Shown: positions 7,526 to 16,269, counted from the first letter of the stretch. The stretch is DNA of 64,000 nt from Bradyrhizobium sp. CCBAU 51627 (GCF_028128765.1 NZ_LBJG01000093.1:1-64000); one strand, 5' to 3'. A program made the numbers and translations. The notes: a model not told the origin generated them from the sequence alone.

Positions 7526-9649
7526 TTAGAGCGCTCGCATCTTCTTTGCTTGCGTGACTGTTTTAACGATTGTGCCCGGTAGTGACGCCTTCAAATCTGC
7601 GATTTGCTGTTGCACTCTAGCCATCCCAGCTTCGTCGGCGCCGCGTGCGTCAATGGTAACGTTGACAGGTGCGTTCACGGAGCCGCCCGGCATCACGCCA
7701 TTAGGCAGCACCTGCGACCCCTTCGGGAGATTGACCAATTCCGGACCCTTCTCGCCAACGATTGACCAACCGCCCGGTGCGTTGTCCGTGCCGTCTGCAA
7801 ACATAGGGAACGACAGCCCACCTGTTCCGGCGCCGAGTCCGCTAGACCAAGTTGGAGCGGATGAACCGCCGAACAGGTTGAACGACGTTCCGCCAAATGC
7901 CTTTGACCAAAGATTGTCGACAGCCATAGACATAAGCTTATCTGCAATCTTGTTCAGCGCGTTTGACCCGGCCGTAGTAAACGACTGCCAGAAGCTTTCG
8001 CCTTGTCGCTGCGCGTGCATCAGGTCCGTCGCAAAGCCTGTAATGTCGGTACGCGCCTCGTTACTGAAATCCTTGACAGCGTTATTCATCCGCATTTGTG
8101 CGGCTTCGGCGCTGTTAAGCGCCGTCGTAACGTCCGGGTAGATGTTCTTCAGGGACGTAGCAATCTGCACGTCTTGCGGAGACAGCAGAGCCGTTTGTCT
8201 GGAATAGTCAATACTGTTCGCAATCTTCGCTTTTTCCAGCGCTAGCGCTGCATCACCGGCCGATTGCGCTAGCCGCTCGAACCCGTCGCGCCGCCTATCG
8301 GTGGAGCTAATGCCCTCTTTCTCGGCTGCGGCTTCCAATTGTGCCATCGCCTTGAGGCGTTCAATATTATCGGCCGTCGTACCGACAGAATCGGCAGCAG
8401 CGGTTTGCGTTTTCACATATTTCTGCAGCGCCTCCGTTGCGCGGTCGAGCGCATCATCAGACCTATCCCGGCCTGCCACCTTGGAAGGCGTCAGAGACTC
8501 GTAATCGTCTGCAGTCAGGCCGGCTAACGGGTGTTGCCTAGAGCCGGGGTCCGGAGGATTTGCCTTATCGAATGCAGCGTCCATCTGCGACGCAGTCGGA
8601 TATGACGGCTCGACAATGCGGCTAGCCGCGTAGCCGGGAATTGTTGCTGCGGCTTGTTCGCCGTTCTGGAACGAAAACCCGTCCCAAATAGCGCGACCAA
8701 AATTCTTCCAAGTGCCGGTTTCGAATACTGGCGAGTCGTGCCATTCCTTAAAGGCGCCCTCAAGCTTATCGGTATTGATCGTAATAACACCGTCGTCGGC
8801 GGGAATCCCGGTCGCTGCTTCGAACTTCTTAAAGCTTTCGTCGCTGGCTTTCTGAATTTGCGCAGGGTCGACCGACTTGATAAACTTCGCAGCCTTTTCA
8901 ATCAGGCTATCGAGATACGGCAACGCTTCATCAAACGCAGCCTTCATGTACATTGACCACTCAACGCTGGACTTGCGCCAACGTTCGTCAAACTCCACAG
9001 CCTTTTGAATTGTCTCTTCGCTGACAACAACGCCCGCTTCTTCAGCGGCGTTGCGTATGCCGTCGAATCCGTGCGCCGCCTGCTCAAGAAACGGAATCCA
9101 TTCCTTGGTAAAGCCCAGCATCTGCGCAATCGCGATTTGATCTTGCGGGGTCTGAGCCCTACGCACCAAATCACCTGCAGTCGTCAACAACTGAGTCTCA
9201 GTCAGCAACTGTCCGTTTGCGCTCTTGATGCTAAGCCCGTTCGCCTCGAATTCTTTTGAAAGCGTATTGGCGTTACGCTGCGCGTCGTTGAGAAGTTGTG
9301 CAGATTTAGTCAGGCCGGAATTGATCTGTTCCACGTTCAGGCCGTTCACCTGTCCGCCGTATGCCGCAACCTGAAAATCCCGAACCGACAAGCCGGCCTC
9401 ACGGGCCGTTGTGTTCATATCGGCTAGTTCTTTGTTGGCGCGTGCTATGTAATCAACGAAGCCGCTGATTGTCGCCAATGCGCCAGCGGCGCCGGCGCCA
9501 AGCCCGACAAGGGCAGATAGTGAAAGGTCTGAATTCGACCCGACTTTTGAAATTGCATCGCTAAGGGACTCGACAGAACTTGTCGTACTGTCGATACCTT
9601 CGCCGGTCGCAGTGATTGTCACTCTGCGAACGATATCGCCTTCGGCCAT
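7526..9649 (-). CDS. phage tail tape-measure-like protein
   Basis: The product is 707 residues with long helical stretches, a small-residue-rich hydrophobic segment near 45-65 (LSALVGLGAGAAGALATIS), and a C-terminus carrying SIVGEKGPELVNLPKGSQV, a phrase common at the end of tail tape-measure and minor tail proteins. Tape-measure proteins set tail length and sit in the tail lumen. The start codon overlaps the stop of the 217-residue gene upstream (TAATG). At 707 residues it is in the normal range for a siphovirus tail. No other tail gene is clearly recognisable beside it. Confidence 0.65.
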   Translation of the reverse strand: MAEGDIVRRVTITATGEGIDSTTSSVESLSDAISKVGSNSDLSLSALVGLGAGAAGALATISGFVDYIARANKELADMNTTAREAGLSVRDFQVAAYGGQVNGLNVEQINSGLTKSAQLLNDAQRNANTLSKEFEANGLSIKSANGQLLTETQLLTTAGDLVRRAQTPQDQIAIAQMLGFTKEWIPFLEQAAHGFDGIRNAAEEAGVVVSEETIQKAVEFDERWRKSSVEWSMYMKAAFDEALPYLDSLIEKAAKFIKSVDPAQIQKASDESFKKFEAATGIPADDGVITINTDKLEGAFKEWHDSPVFETGTWKNFGRAIWDGFSFQNGEQAAATIPGYAASRIVEPSYPTASQMDAAFDKANPPDPGSRQHPLAGLTADDYESLTPSKVAGRDRSDDALDRATEALQKYVKTQTAAADSVGTTADNIERLKAMAQLEAAAEKEGISSTDRRRDGFERLAQSAGDAALALEKAKIANSIDYSRQTALLSPQDVQIATSLKNIYPDVTTALNSAEAAQMRMNNAVKDFSNEARTDITGFATDLMHAQRQGESFWQSFTTAGSNALNKIADKLMSMAVDNLWSKAFGGTSFNLFGGSSAPTWSSGLGAGTGGLSFPMFADGTDNAPGGWSIVGEKGPELVNLPKGSQVLPNGVMPGGSVNAPVNVTIDARGADEAGMARVQQQIADLKASLPGTIVKTVTQAKKMRAL

Positions 9650-10302
9650 TAGCCCGCCCTCTCCGGCATAATATGCTGCCCGATTTTATCTTCAGGCCAC
9701 GTCTTCAAAACACGCATTTCAATCGAGTCTTTCGTTATGATGGTGTGCTGCGCAAAACCACCGACGCCGTGGAATGTTCGATCTGAAGCACTCCCGCGCT
9801 CGCGGCCACGCAACAGACGCTGTTGCTCCAAGAGCTTCAATCCTGTTTCGGCTGGGTTGTTTGTATTAAGATTGAACGTTCCCTGAATGGGAGGATCGAA
9901 GTACTGCTCCAGTTGCGTTGGCGCTGCCACCGTCGTGCCATCGCTCTCGATGATTGACAGCATCGGACGGTCTTCCGCTGGTGACCATCCAACTAGGCCG
10001 GCTCGAAACGTTCCCCAGTCCCCGACATGCGCCTTAGCGTGATGTATGAAGGCCTGCACCACGTCGGGAAAACCCGAAAGCATGTCATCAAAACTGGCGA
10101 ATTTGATGTCCGCGAGCGCGGTACCAATCAAGTTCGGAATGAACGCCTTGCCGGTGGCGCCCACCGCCGCAGGATATGGCATCAAAGGAACGACTTTGGA
10201 GCCAAAGCCTATGATCGCCATGTCATGAGAACGATCGAAATGGGCGCCGTCACTGAAGATGTGCGCAGCATTGGGAGTGACATAGACGTTGAAAGCGGTC
10301 AC
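9649..10302 (-). CDS. phage-associated hypothetical protein, possibly Ntn-hydrolase-like
   Basis: The product is 217 residues from a GTG at 10300-10302 preceded by GAGGAGGAG. The N-terminal part (AFNVYVTPNAAHIFSDGAHF, then a KVVPLM strand and a G-rich turn) loosely recalls the strand order of proteasome-like Ntn hydrolases, but no catalytic N-terminal Thr/Ser/Cys is evident, so this is weak. Its GTGA start overlaps the stop of the 38-residue gene and its stop overlaps the tape-measure gene, so it belongs to the same operon. Confidence 0.5.
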   Translation of the reverse strand: MTAFNVYVTPNAAHIFSDGAHFDRSHDMAIIGFGSKVVPLMPYPAAVGATGKAFIPNLIGTALADIKFASFDDMLSGFPDVVQAFIHHAKAHVGDWGTFRAGLVGWSPAEDRPMLSIIESDGTTVAAPTQLEQYFDPPIQGTFNLNTNNPAETGLKLLEQQRLLRGRERGSASDRTFHGVGGFAQHTIITKDSIEMRVLKTWPEDKIGQHIMPERAG

Positions 10303-10415
10303 GACTGAATCTCCTCCTCGTCGACAATCTCCATGCAGGGCGTTACCAGCGATCCGATGGTAAACGTGCTTAATGCTGTTGTGATTGCTGCGGCGATGGC
10401 GGTAAAAATTGGCAT
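10299..10415 (-). CDS. 38-residue membrane-like peptide
   Basis: The ATG at 10413-10415 follows AAGGAAG by seven bases. The peptide begins MPIFTAIAAAITTALSTF, continues with a hydrophobic-to-polar stretch that could span or dip into a membrane, and ends in an acidic tail (EIVDEEEIQS). Its TGA overlaps the GTG start of the next gene by four bases, strong evidence of real translation. No function is known; small hydrophobic proteins in phage operons can be tail or lysis accessories. Confidence 0.55.
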   Translation of the reverse strand: MPIFTAIAAAITTALSTFTIGSLVTPCMEIVDEEEIQS

Positions 10416-10477
10416 TCTGAAACTTCCTTTGAGCGCGCAAAATACCCGTGCGCGTGTCGGGTCAATCGCGAAACAGG

Positions 10478-10765
10478 CTACGACGTCGCAGCCAAGACTG
10501 TTCGCTTGTCGCCATTGCAGTTCAGCTTGACGAAGGTATCGACGCCGCGAACCGTCTTGCGGGTTTCATAGTCGCCCTCCCCGCCACCATATGGATAAAA
10601 GAATTCAGTCAATGTGTTCTCCAAATGAAAAAGGTAGCCGACTGGCTGCCCCTTGTGTTGCGTGCAATTGCCCGTGCACGCGTCGAGTTGTTGCGGTCCC
10701 TGTGCAGGGAACCATTGCCTTATTCCCGGCCTTTTCGGCACCGACGATGTGAGCCACTGCACCAC
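10478..10765 (-). CDS. phage-associated hypothetical protein
   Basis: The product is 95 residues, starting at one of two adjacent GTG codons (10763-10765 or the next). It contains CTGNCTQHKGQP and FFYPYGGGEGDYETRKTVRG, with two closely spaced cysteines. No family is recognised. It lies 62 bp upstream of the 38-residue gene and is probably part of the same minus-strand structural unit. Confidence 0.45.
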   Translation of the reverse strand: MVQWLTSSVPKRPGIRQWFPAQGPQQLDACTGNCTQHKGQPVGYLFHLENTLTEFFYPYGGGEGDYETRKTVRGVDTFVKLNCNGDKRTVLAATS

Positions 10766-10795
10766 AATGACTTTGGATCAGCTTCCTAGCCTGCC

Positions 10796-11014
10796 ATGTC
10801 GAAGAACTTGATAATTGAGGGCGACGACCAGCCGCCCTATTCAGTCCACGAACAGCACGCGTCGGAGCGTGACCGCGCCCTGCTCGGCCCCGCTCTCAGC
10901 AGACACGAAACGATTGATGCCGCGATTGAGGATGCAAAGACACGCGGCCGTATGAGGCGCGACAAATCTTTTGCCGTGTGTTCGCTGCGCAATGTCGTGG
11001 TTTGGCCACCGTGA
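10796..11014 (+). CDS. small hypothetical protein on the opposite strand
   Basis: The product is 72 residues starting MSKNLIIEGDDQPPYSVHEQ. It is charged, with an alternating helix (ETIDAAIEDAKTRGRMRRDK) and a beta-like end (FAVCSLRNVVVW). It runs against the surrounding minus-strand genes. The open frame and composition are plausible, but there is no clear ribosome-binding site. Confidence 0.35.
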   Translation: MSKNLIIEGDDQPPYSVHEQHASERDRALLGPALSRHETIDAAIEDAKTRGRMRRDKSFAVCSLRNVVVWPP

Positions 11015-11131
11015 GTAAATCTCCCCATTTTGTGGATATGCAAAATTTGGGGCCCATCGGACAACAGGGCCTTTTCGCTGAGGAATCGACCGCCCCTACC
11101 CCTCAGCGGCTGCCGCGTAGAGCGCGAGCCT

Positions 11132-11431
11132 TCACAGCGCGCGCCGGCCTCGCTGGCCATGCTGCCGGTTATGGCAGCGCATGCACAGGGTACGCAGGTT
11201 GGCCAAGGTATCGGTCGAACCGGGCGTACCGCGTTCAATGATGTGATGCGCTGTTAGACGGTCGGTCGGTGTGGTGCAGAACTGTTCTGTGCACCGGTTA
11301 CCGTCGCGCTGCAGGCACGCGGCTCGTAGCGTTCGCCAGCCGGCAGACTTGTAAAAGGCGTCTGACTTGAAGACGGGTCGGACGTACGGCCTCCATTGAG
11401 GTGGCCGGAATTGCTGTGGTCGTGTTGGCAT
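11132..11431 (-). CDS. phage-type HNH endonuclease
   Basis: The product is 99 residues: a basic N-terminus (RPPQWRP), a GWRTLRAACLQRDGNRC segment, TAHHIIERGTPGSTDTLANL with the HNH histidines, and CMRCHNRQH with the second zinc cysteine pair. It starts at an ATG three bases after AAAGGA. Such small HNH nucleases normally sit beside the terminase genes and assist packaging; no terminase was recognised in this element, so here the gene is separated from its usual partner. Confidence 0.75.
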   Translation of the reverse strand: MPTRPQQFRPPQWRPYVRPVFKSDAFYKSAGWRTLRAACLQRDGNRCTEQFCTTPTDRLTAHHIIERGTPGSTDTLANLRTLCMRCHNRQHGQRGRRAL

Positions 11432-11525
11432 TGTTTCCTTTCGTGGTTGTTTCGATGGCGTTACAGCACGGTCAGCGCTATTTTATTTCATGCCTTGGCG
11501 TCTTACCCTTCGCGGAGGGTTCTCG

Positions 11526-11753
11526 ATGGATCAGCATCGGACAGCCTTGATTTTGTTTGCGCTCGCCCTGGGCGCCGTCATCGTGATCGCGTGTGCAATC
11601 ACGATGGAAAAGGTCAACCTTCGGACGGCGAGCAACGACGCGCCGCCGTATACGACGGGCCTTGCTAGACCACATGAACCGCTTGATCGGGCTCCCGGCG
11701 AGCCGCTACCGACCACAGGCGGCCCGGGTGGAGCGACTAGACAGCGGCCCTGA
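11526..11753 (+). CDS. single-pass membrane protein, 75 residues
   Basis: The ATG at 11526 follows GGAGGG by six bases. Residues about 6-26 are a hydrophobic helix (ALILFALALGAVIVIACAIT) followed by a hydrophilic Pro/Gly/Arg-rich tail. It faces the minus-strand ATPase gene. A holin, Rz-like or phage membrane role is possible, but nothing specific is recognised. Confidence 0.5.
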   Translation: MDQHRTALILFALALGAVIVIACAITMEKVNLRTASNDAPPYTTGLARPHEPLDRAPGEPLPTTGGPGGATRQRP

Positions 11754-11852
11754 CGCAGACACTGGCCAGCGCCTCGAACGCATCACGAGCCACGCCAGCG
11801 CATTTGAAGGGCGACCACCGCCCTGCATCCATCTCTGCCGGTTCGCGGGCCG

Positions 11853-11970
11853 CTGGGGTTCGAACCCCAGTGCGGGCTTCGAACCGCACAGGGGGTATGG
11901 GGGAGTGTGTGGACAGGCAGTTCGAAGGGATTCGAAGTCGTTCGAACCCAATTCGAACCCTCAGTTCGAA
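11853..11970. repeat. TTCGAA array at the 3' end of the RepA-type gene (candidate origin or operator)
   Basis: Seven TTCGAA palindromes start at 11859, 11878, 11921, 11931, 11941, 11952 and 11965; the last five are 10-13 bp apart, close to one helical turn. The first lies in a perfect 18-bp palindrome, CTGGGGTTCGAACCCCAG (11853-11870), followed without a gap by an imperfect 18-bp palindrome (11871-11888). The array runs from the intergenic region into the last codons of the ATPase gene. Iteron-like or operator-like use is inferred from spacing and position. Confidence 0.6.
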
Positions 11971-13091
11971 GTCGCCACCAATTGCGTATACCGACGCGAC
12001 GGCGGGCCAGTCACTTCGATCCGAAGCAAGCCAACATCTAGCAACCGCTGCATTGCACCGGCTAGCCTTTGGGTATCGAACCCCTTTGCGTCGGAATGCT
12101 TCGATATCTTCTTCGGGGCGTAGGACGGGCCGACGTTCGGGCCAAGCGTTTGACCTTGTCCAGTCAGCTTCAAGAACACAGACATGAAGACGTCATCCAC
12201 GCTCTTATTGACGAGCCGTTCAACTGCCGGGTCAGGCCCGTTGTCGAGCGCATACACCCCGTTATCCCACCGCATCGGGATCATCTCGCCAGTGCGCCCA
12301 TAGTTCGCCTTGACGACTTTCAGAACGCGCGCGTCCGGGTCTTTGTCGACTACCTCCATGTAGAGCCGGCTTCGCACGGAGTTATTCCAAGCCGTGCTGC
12401 CTGAAGTACCCGTCCCGCTGTTCAAGCCGGTAAGGCTTGGATGGCTCAACAGCAAAACGGCGCAATCGTTATCTATAGCCAACCCCCGAAGCATTGAGAC
12501 AAACTTGCGGACCTGAGCCCGGTTGATTTCATCGCCGCCGAATACGTCAGCACTAGGATCAATGACAATCAGCTTCGGGCGCAAAGCTCTTGCCTGCGCT
12601 TCCAGTTTGGCGAAGATTGTTGTGGCCTTCAGATTGCCGGTACGATCTGGCTCGGCCAGCACGGCGTCAGAACCAGCCAGAGGGATCAGCCGGACGCCTT
12701 CAAGGTCCGAGAGCTTTCGCCCTGCATACGTGACAATTGTCTCCAACCGCCTATGTAGTTCATCCGCTTCATCTTCAGCGCCGAAGTAGAGACATGGCCC
12801 TTCCGCCACATCCTTCCCGAACCACTGAATGCGAAGCGATGAAGCCACAATCAATTGCAAAACGATTTCGGTCTTACCCGACCCACCCGCGCCACTGAGG
12901 TTCGTTACCGTACGGTGCGGAATCCAGCCCTCGACGAACCATTGGCGCTCCGGGACCGCTTTACCTTGCCAATCGCGCGGGTCGATTACCGGCAACGGCG
13001 CGAGCAGCGGTGCTTGAAGGGTTCTAGGCTTAACCTGGCTATCAACCCAAGCCGCGCCAGCCGGAAATAATTCTGCTAGACTATATGTCAC
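11961..13091 (-). CDS. RepA-type replicative ATPase/helicase (AAA_25-like)
   Basis: The product is 376 residues. The Walker A motif is SGAGGSGKT (66-74), a Walker B (KLIVIDPS) lies near 175, and a LLLSHPS segment follows, the RecA/DnaB-like core of plasmid RepA-family hexameric helicases. The C-terminal 80 residues may form a winged-helix module. The GTG start at 13089-13091 overlaps the stop of the gene upstream (GTGA). Its last codons lie in the TTCGAA array. It probably unwinds DNA for replication of the element. Confidence 0.75.
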   Translation of the reverse strand: MTYSLAELFPAGAAWVDSQVKPRTLQAPLLAPLPVIDPRDWQGKAVPERQWFVEGWIPHRTVTNLSGAGGSGKTEIVLQLIVASSLRIQWFGKDVAEGPCLYFGAEDEADELHRRLETIVTYAGRKLSDLEGVRLIPLAGSDAVLAEPDRTGNLKATTIFAKLEAQARALRPKLIVIDPSADVFGGDEINRAQVRKFVSMLRGLAIDNDCAVLLLSHPSLTGLNSGTGTSGSTAWNNSVRSRLYMEVVDKDPDARVLKVVKANYGRTGEMIPMRWDNGVYALDNGPDPAVERLVNKSVDDVFMSVFLKLTGQGQTLGPNVGPSYAPKKISKHSDAKGFDTQRLAGAMQRLLDVGLLRIEVTGPPSRRYTQLVATSN

Positions 13092-13729
13092 CTAAACGCC
13101 TCCGGGATTGCGGCAATTGTTGCTATCCGCCAACGGGCGTCCGCCTCAAAGTAAGTACGAATGGACCCAACGGTATCGTCTATCCAGAAGCGCGAGAGTC
13201 CTTCATCGTCACCGAAGCCCCAATCCCACGCTTCCATAGCCGTACGGATATCGCTGCATTCGATCCGCTGAACAGCGACGAGTTCCTTCAATGCCGCCCG
13301 GCTAATCGAGGCGATGTGGCAAACCCCCGTGCAGCCGGACTGAAGCCAGTTCAGCGGATGCGCGTGAAGACGAATCGTCGACTGATTGATGTTGTCCCGA
13401 CCAAGCCACGAGGCGCGGCACGATACTGTTTCAAATGACCCGTCATCGCCGATCAGGAGCAAGTCGACGAATTGGCCTCCTTCATAGACCGGCACCGCGA
13501 ATGCGCAATACTTTGGCCCGACGTGTTCCTGCGGATAGATAGTGAAGTCATACCGGCCCGTCACGGAATTCCAGACGAAGCCGTAAGTGATCAATGCGGC
13601 CTTACCAATGCGCGCCGGATTAATATCGCGTTCTTCAAGCCACGTTCTGACACCGAATCCATCACTAACATTTTCAATGAACAGCCGCTCAACGTCCGCA
13701 GGATCTGGCAGCGTGTCGTCAATACTCAT
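13088..13729 (-). CDS. hypothetical protein coupled to the RepA-type ATPase (possible primase-associated)
   Basis: The product is 213 residues (MSIDDTLPDPADVERLF). The central part has beta-strand character (FAVPVYEGGQFVDLLLIGDD) and a conserved-looking WLGRDNINQS segment. Its stop overlaps the ATPase start and its start overlaps the preceding gene, so the three are one translational chain. Position suggests a replication role such as primase or loader, but no catalytic motif can be pointed to. Confidence 0.5.
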   Translation of the reverse strand: MSIDDTLPDPADVERLFIENVSDGFGVRTWLEERDINPARIGKAALITYGFVWNSVTGRYDFTIYPQEHVGPKYCAFAVPVYEGGQFVDLLLIGDDGSFETVSCRASWLGRDNINQSTIRLHAHPLNWLQSGCTGVCHIASISRAALKELVAVQRIECSDIRTAMEAWDWGFGDDEGLSRFWIDDTVGSIRTYFEADARWRIATIAAIPEAFR

Positions 13730-14055
13730 CAGGCAGCGGCTTTCACTTGCTGCAGATAGGACACAAGCGTATTCACAAAGTCATCAAACGTTCGGATTGT
13801 GCGCTGATATCCCACTCGCCTAACGACCGTCCGCAATGTCGCGTGCCAGAACTCGTCGGCCCAAGAGAAATGCGGGTCAAGCAGGCCCAATTGATATTCG
13901 GTCATGCTCTCGGCCTCGTTGGAAAATCTCTTCAGCAAATCGACGGCCAGCGCGTTACGCGGATCTTCAGGAAACTTTGATTGCAATGACGCGCGCCACG
14001 GAATGGCATGGTTCAGCGCGTATTTGACAGACTTCTTAAGTTCATTCTCTCTCAT
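13729..14055 (-). CDS. hypothetical protein, 108 residues
   Basis: The ATG at 14053-14055 (MRENELKKSVKYALNHAIP) follows AAAGAG and is preferred to a start 19 codons upstream. The protein is helical with aromatic residues (YQLGLLDPHFSWADEFWHA). The stop overlaps the next gene (TGATG). First gene of the replication-like trio; no family recognised. Confidence 0.5.
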   Translation of the reverse strand: MRENELKKSVKYALNHAIPWRASLQSKFPEDPRNALAVDLLKRFSNEAESMTEYQLGLLDPHFSWADEFWHATLRTVVRRVGYQRTIRTFDDFVNTLVSYLQQVKAAA

Positions 14056-14119
14056 AGTCTCTTTCTGAAATGAATTGGTGGCGCCCGGCGTACATCCGGC
14101 CAAAGGCGCCAACGTGTTT

Positions 14120-14647
14120 TTACGAGCGCACAGCCGCCGCCAATTCGGCCAGCGCGCGCTTCAGCCGCGCGCCTTCGTCGTCGTGCGATTTGACTCGGGT
14201 GATAAGTGATTCGGGATTCGATGGGCTCGTGACTACCGAGACCTCGTGCAGCTTAACGGAAATCAGCTTCCGCTTAATGTCGCTGTTGCGCGGCATCATT
14301 TGGAATTTGACAGGTGAAAAACCTATCGAAAGCCCGTCGAGACATTTATCCTTGATCAAGGCGTAAATATCGCGCGCGGTCGAGTTGCCCAGCGACAATT
14401 GCCCTTCACACCAAAGCCCGTACGGGTCGTCCACCATTTTCGTCCAGCGGCCTATCGGAAGCATGTCACTAGTAAGAGGCCCCATGTTATGCATTAGCAT
14501 CATGCACGGAAGCTTGCCCTTGCGAGCCCAATCCTTAAGCGTATCGGTGTAAGCGCCGCGTTCGACAACATCAGCATGACTGTCTCGAACGCCGTATACT
14601 GAAGCCCAACCGCAAATCGACCCATCGTCAGCTATGTTGACGCTCAC
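14120..14647 (-). CDS. HK97-family prohead protease
   Basis: The product is 175 residues, the usual size. It starts with the strand pattern IADDGSICGWASVYG and D-x-H-x-D-V-V-E-R-G, then has the catalytic histidine in MLMHN (about 53) and the serine in DGLSIGF (about 107), followed by the SPSNP loop seen in this serine protease family. These enzymes cut scaffold and capsid proteins during head maturation. No capsid or portal gene is adjacent here, which is unusual. It overlaps the 60-residue gene upstream by four bases. Confidence 0.85.
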   Translation of the reverse strand: MSVNIADDGSICGWASVYGVRDSHADVVERGAYTDTLKDWARKGKLPCMMLMHNMGPLTSDMLPIGRWTKMVDDPYGLWCEGQLSLGNSTARDIYALIKDKCLDGLSIGFSPVKFQMMPRNSDIKRKLISVKLHEVSVVTSPSNPESLITRVKSHDDEGARLKRALAELAAAVRS

Positions 14648-14826
14648 GGCTCCTCCGCAAGCCGCTTAAGAGCTTCAACGAACTTGTCGCCTGCGGCGTC
14701 GACTTCAGATGAATGTTCTTCGAGACAGACAATCTTTCCACCCTTCAACTCGAAAACTCCGGGAGGTAAACTTGAGAAGTCAAATCGCTTGATGCTGGCG
14801 CAAGAATATTCTTTGTAGTCCGACAT
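14644..14826 (-). CDS. small acidic hypothetical protein
   Basis: The product is 60 residues (MSDYKEYSCASIKRFDF), acidic in the C-terminal half. It overlaps its upstream neighbour by one base and the protease by four, so it is translated within a tight operon. No family is recognised. Confidence 0.55.
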   Translation of the reverse strand: MSDYKEYSCASIKRFDFSSLPPGVFELKGGKIVCLEEHSSEVDAAGDKFVEALKRLAEEP

Positions 14827-15395
14827 CAGCGAAGCTCCTCTGGCACGCTCGAAAGATGGCCACCCGCAACAAGCGCGCGGAACAGATTGCCGAGAGCGCC
14901 ACCCTTCTCGCGCGCGGGGCCAAATATGGCTTCTGCTTCGTTCGCGAAATCGAGAATGTGCGGATAGTAGCCGATCGATTCTGAAAGAAGTTGGCCCTTC
15001 CAGTCATCCAATTCTACGTATGCAGCGTACGTCTGTGCAAGGCCGTCCGTGAATCTGCTCGCGATCTTGTTAAACTCTGGCCGCTTGGATTTGAGATAGC
15101 GAGCCGTCTCTGACGCGCTCTTCACAGCGGAGTTCTTTGCGTGCAGAGCAATAGCGGCGTCGTAGTCGGCGATTTGACCCTTTAGATTTTCAATCGCCGC
15201 GTTAATGCTCTCGCGTGGCGGTGGGGTCTCGCCGGCTGCTATCATGGCAGCGCGCTTCTCGCGATCTTCGGTAGCGCCTTTCATCTTCCACAGGTCGTCG
15301 GCATTGGCAACAAGCGCGGCCCGTTCGGCCTGAAGTTTAGCTGCACGCTCTTCGTCGGCGCGCACGATGGGTGAATAGTCGGAAAGTGTTTGCAT
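14826..15395 (-). CDS. coiled-coil hypothetical protein
   Basis: The product is 189 residues. Residues about 12-100 are Ala/Glu/Lys-rich with heptad character (DEERAAKLQAERAALVANAD), and the C-terminus is more globular. It precedes the prohead protease gene. A scaffold-like or head-assembly role is possible by position, but nothing specific is recognised. Confidence 0.5.
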   Translation of the reverse strand: MQTLSDYSPIVRADEERAAKLQAERAALVANADDLWKMKGATEDREKRAAMIAAGETPPPRESINAAIENLKGQIADYDAAIALHAKNSAVKSASETARYLKSKRPEFNKIASRFTDGLAQTYAAYVELDDWKGQLLSESIGYYPHILDFANEAEAIFGPAREKGGALGNLFRALVAGGHLSSVPEELR

Positions 15396-15425
15396 ATCGA
15401 AATATCCTGTGTAGTTGAAAATAGG

Positions 15426-16010
15426 TTACGCTGCCTTATGCAGCGCCACGCCCAAGCGTTGAATGATGTTGCCGGGCAACGAGAAAGTCTTTCGAACGTT
15501 GTCGTCCTTCCACGGCCGGTCTTGCGGCCCGTAGATTGATTCGGCCTGCAGCCCGTCCGTAGCGTCGGCTACAATGCGAATTCGCGGACTGGCTCCGCAA
15601 TCAAGTTCGAGACGGCTTCTGCTAGCGTGCAATGCAATTTGGAGGTCAAGCATGTGCGCGCTATCGTCGCTCTGTGCCGTCAGAACTTCCTTCGCACCAC
15701 CGAAGGAGTCGAGCCAACGTGCGAACGTCGTACCAGCCTTGACGCCTACGCTGTTCCGTAGGTTGAAGTATGTTACCGCCGCGTCAGCCGCCGCGCGTGA
15801 CGGGACGTCAGCAAGCAGCGCGAAAGTCCAAAGCGCGATGTGCCGGCTGTCAAGCAGTTCACGCGCCCGGCCCGCTGAGCGGGGAATTACACCGGCCTCG
15901 TTCAGGCGCCGGTAGATCGTTTCGACGTAGGACTCGGACAAGCCGAAGAGGACTGCCAGTAGTGGTATCAAGTCATAGGCGGCCATAGGCCGGCCTGCCT
16001 TTCTGTTCAT
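15426..16010 (-). CDS. hypothetical protein with HTH-like N-terminus
   Basis: The product is 194 residues from the ATG at 16008-16010 (MNRKAGRPMAAYDLI); an ATG nine codons in is an alternative and neither ribosome-binding site is strong. The segment LLAVLFGLSESYVETIYRRLNE looks like a helix-turn-helix. No family is recognised. It begins the operon that runs to the prohead protease. Confidence 0.5.
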   Translation of the reverse strand: MNRKAGRPMAAYDLIPLLAVLFGLSESYVETIYRRLNEAGVIPRSAGRARELLDSRHIALWTFALLADVPSRAAADAAVTYFNLRNSVGVKAGTTFARWLDSFGGAKEVLTAQSDDSAHMLDLQIALHASRSRLELDCGASPRIRIVADATDGLQAESIYGPQDRPWKDDNVRKTFSLPGNIIQRLGVALHKAA

Positions 16011-16144
16011 TGGAGAACGTTCAAAGTTTTTTCGCGAAATGAGCAAGGGACGCAGCACGTCGCGATTACGTGCTGCGCCCTACATCGCAGTTGGCTGCGA
16101 TGGCGCGGCAGGGACAGGCCGCGTGAAAATGTTCTGGAAAGGAA

Positions 16145-16160
16145 CCCGGCCGGAGCCGGG
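16145..16160 (-). other. GC-rich hairpin
   Basis: CCCGGC and GCCGGG pair across CGGA. On the minus strand it is followed by TTCCTTTCC, so it may end transcription of the 304-residue gene at 16270 or act as a processing stem. The T-run is weak. Confidence 0.4.
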
Positions 16161-16269
16161 CTAAGTCTCGAAAGAATCGAAGCCGGGCTGAAAACTCAAC
16201 TTCTATTCTTATAATAGCCCATCGCTATTACGTGGTGTCGACACAGAAAAAGCTCAGACATACCAATGA

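Noticed and set aside
10837-11238. 133-codon minus-strand frame
   Set aside because: Overlaps the HNH nuclease gene in another frame and has no domain; the HNH gene is clearly real.
11853-11870. GGGGTTCGAACCCC read as a tRNA T-arm
   Set aside because: No acceptor, D or anticodon arm can be built around it; it is part of the TTCGAA palindrome array.
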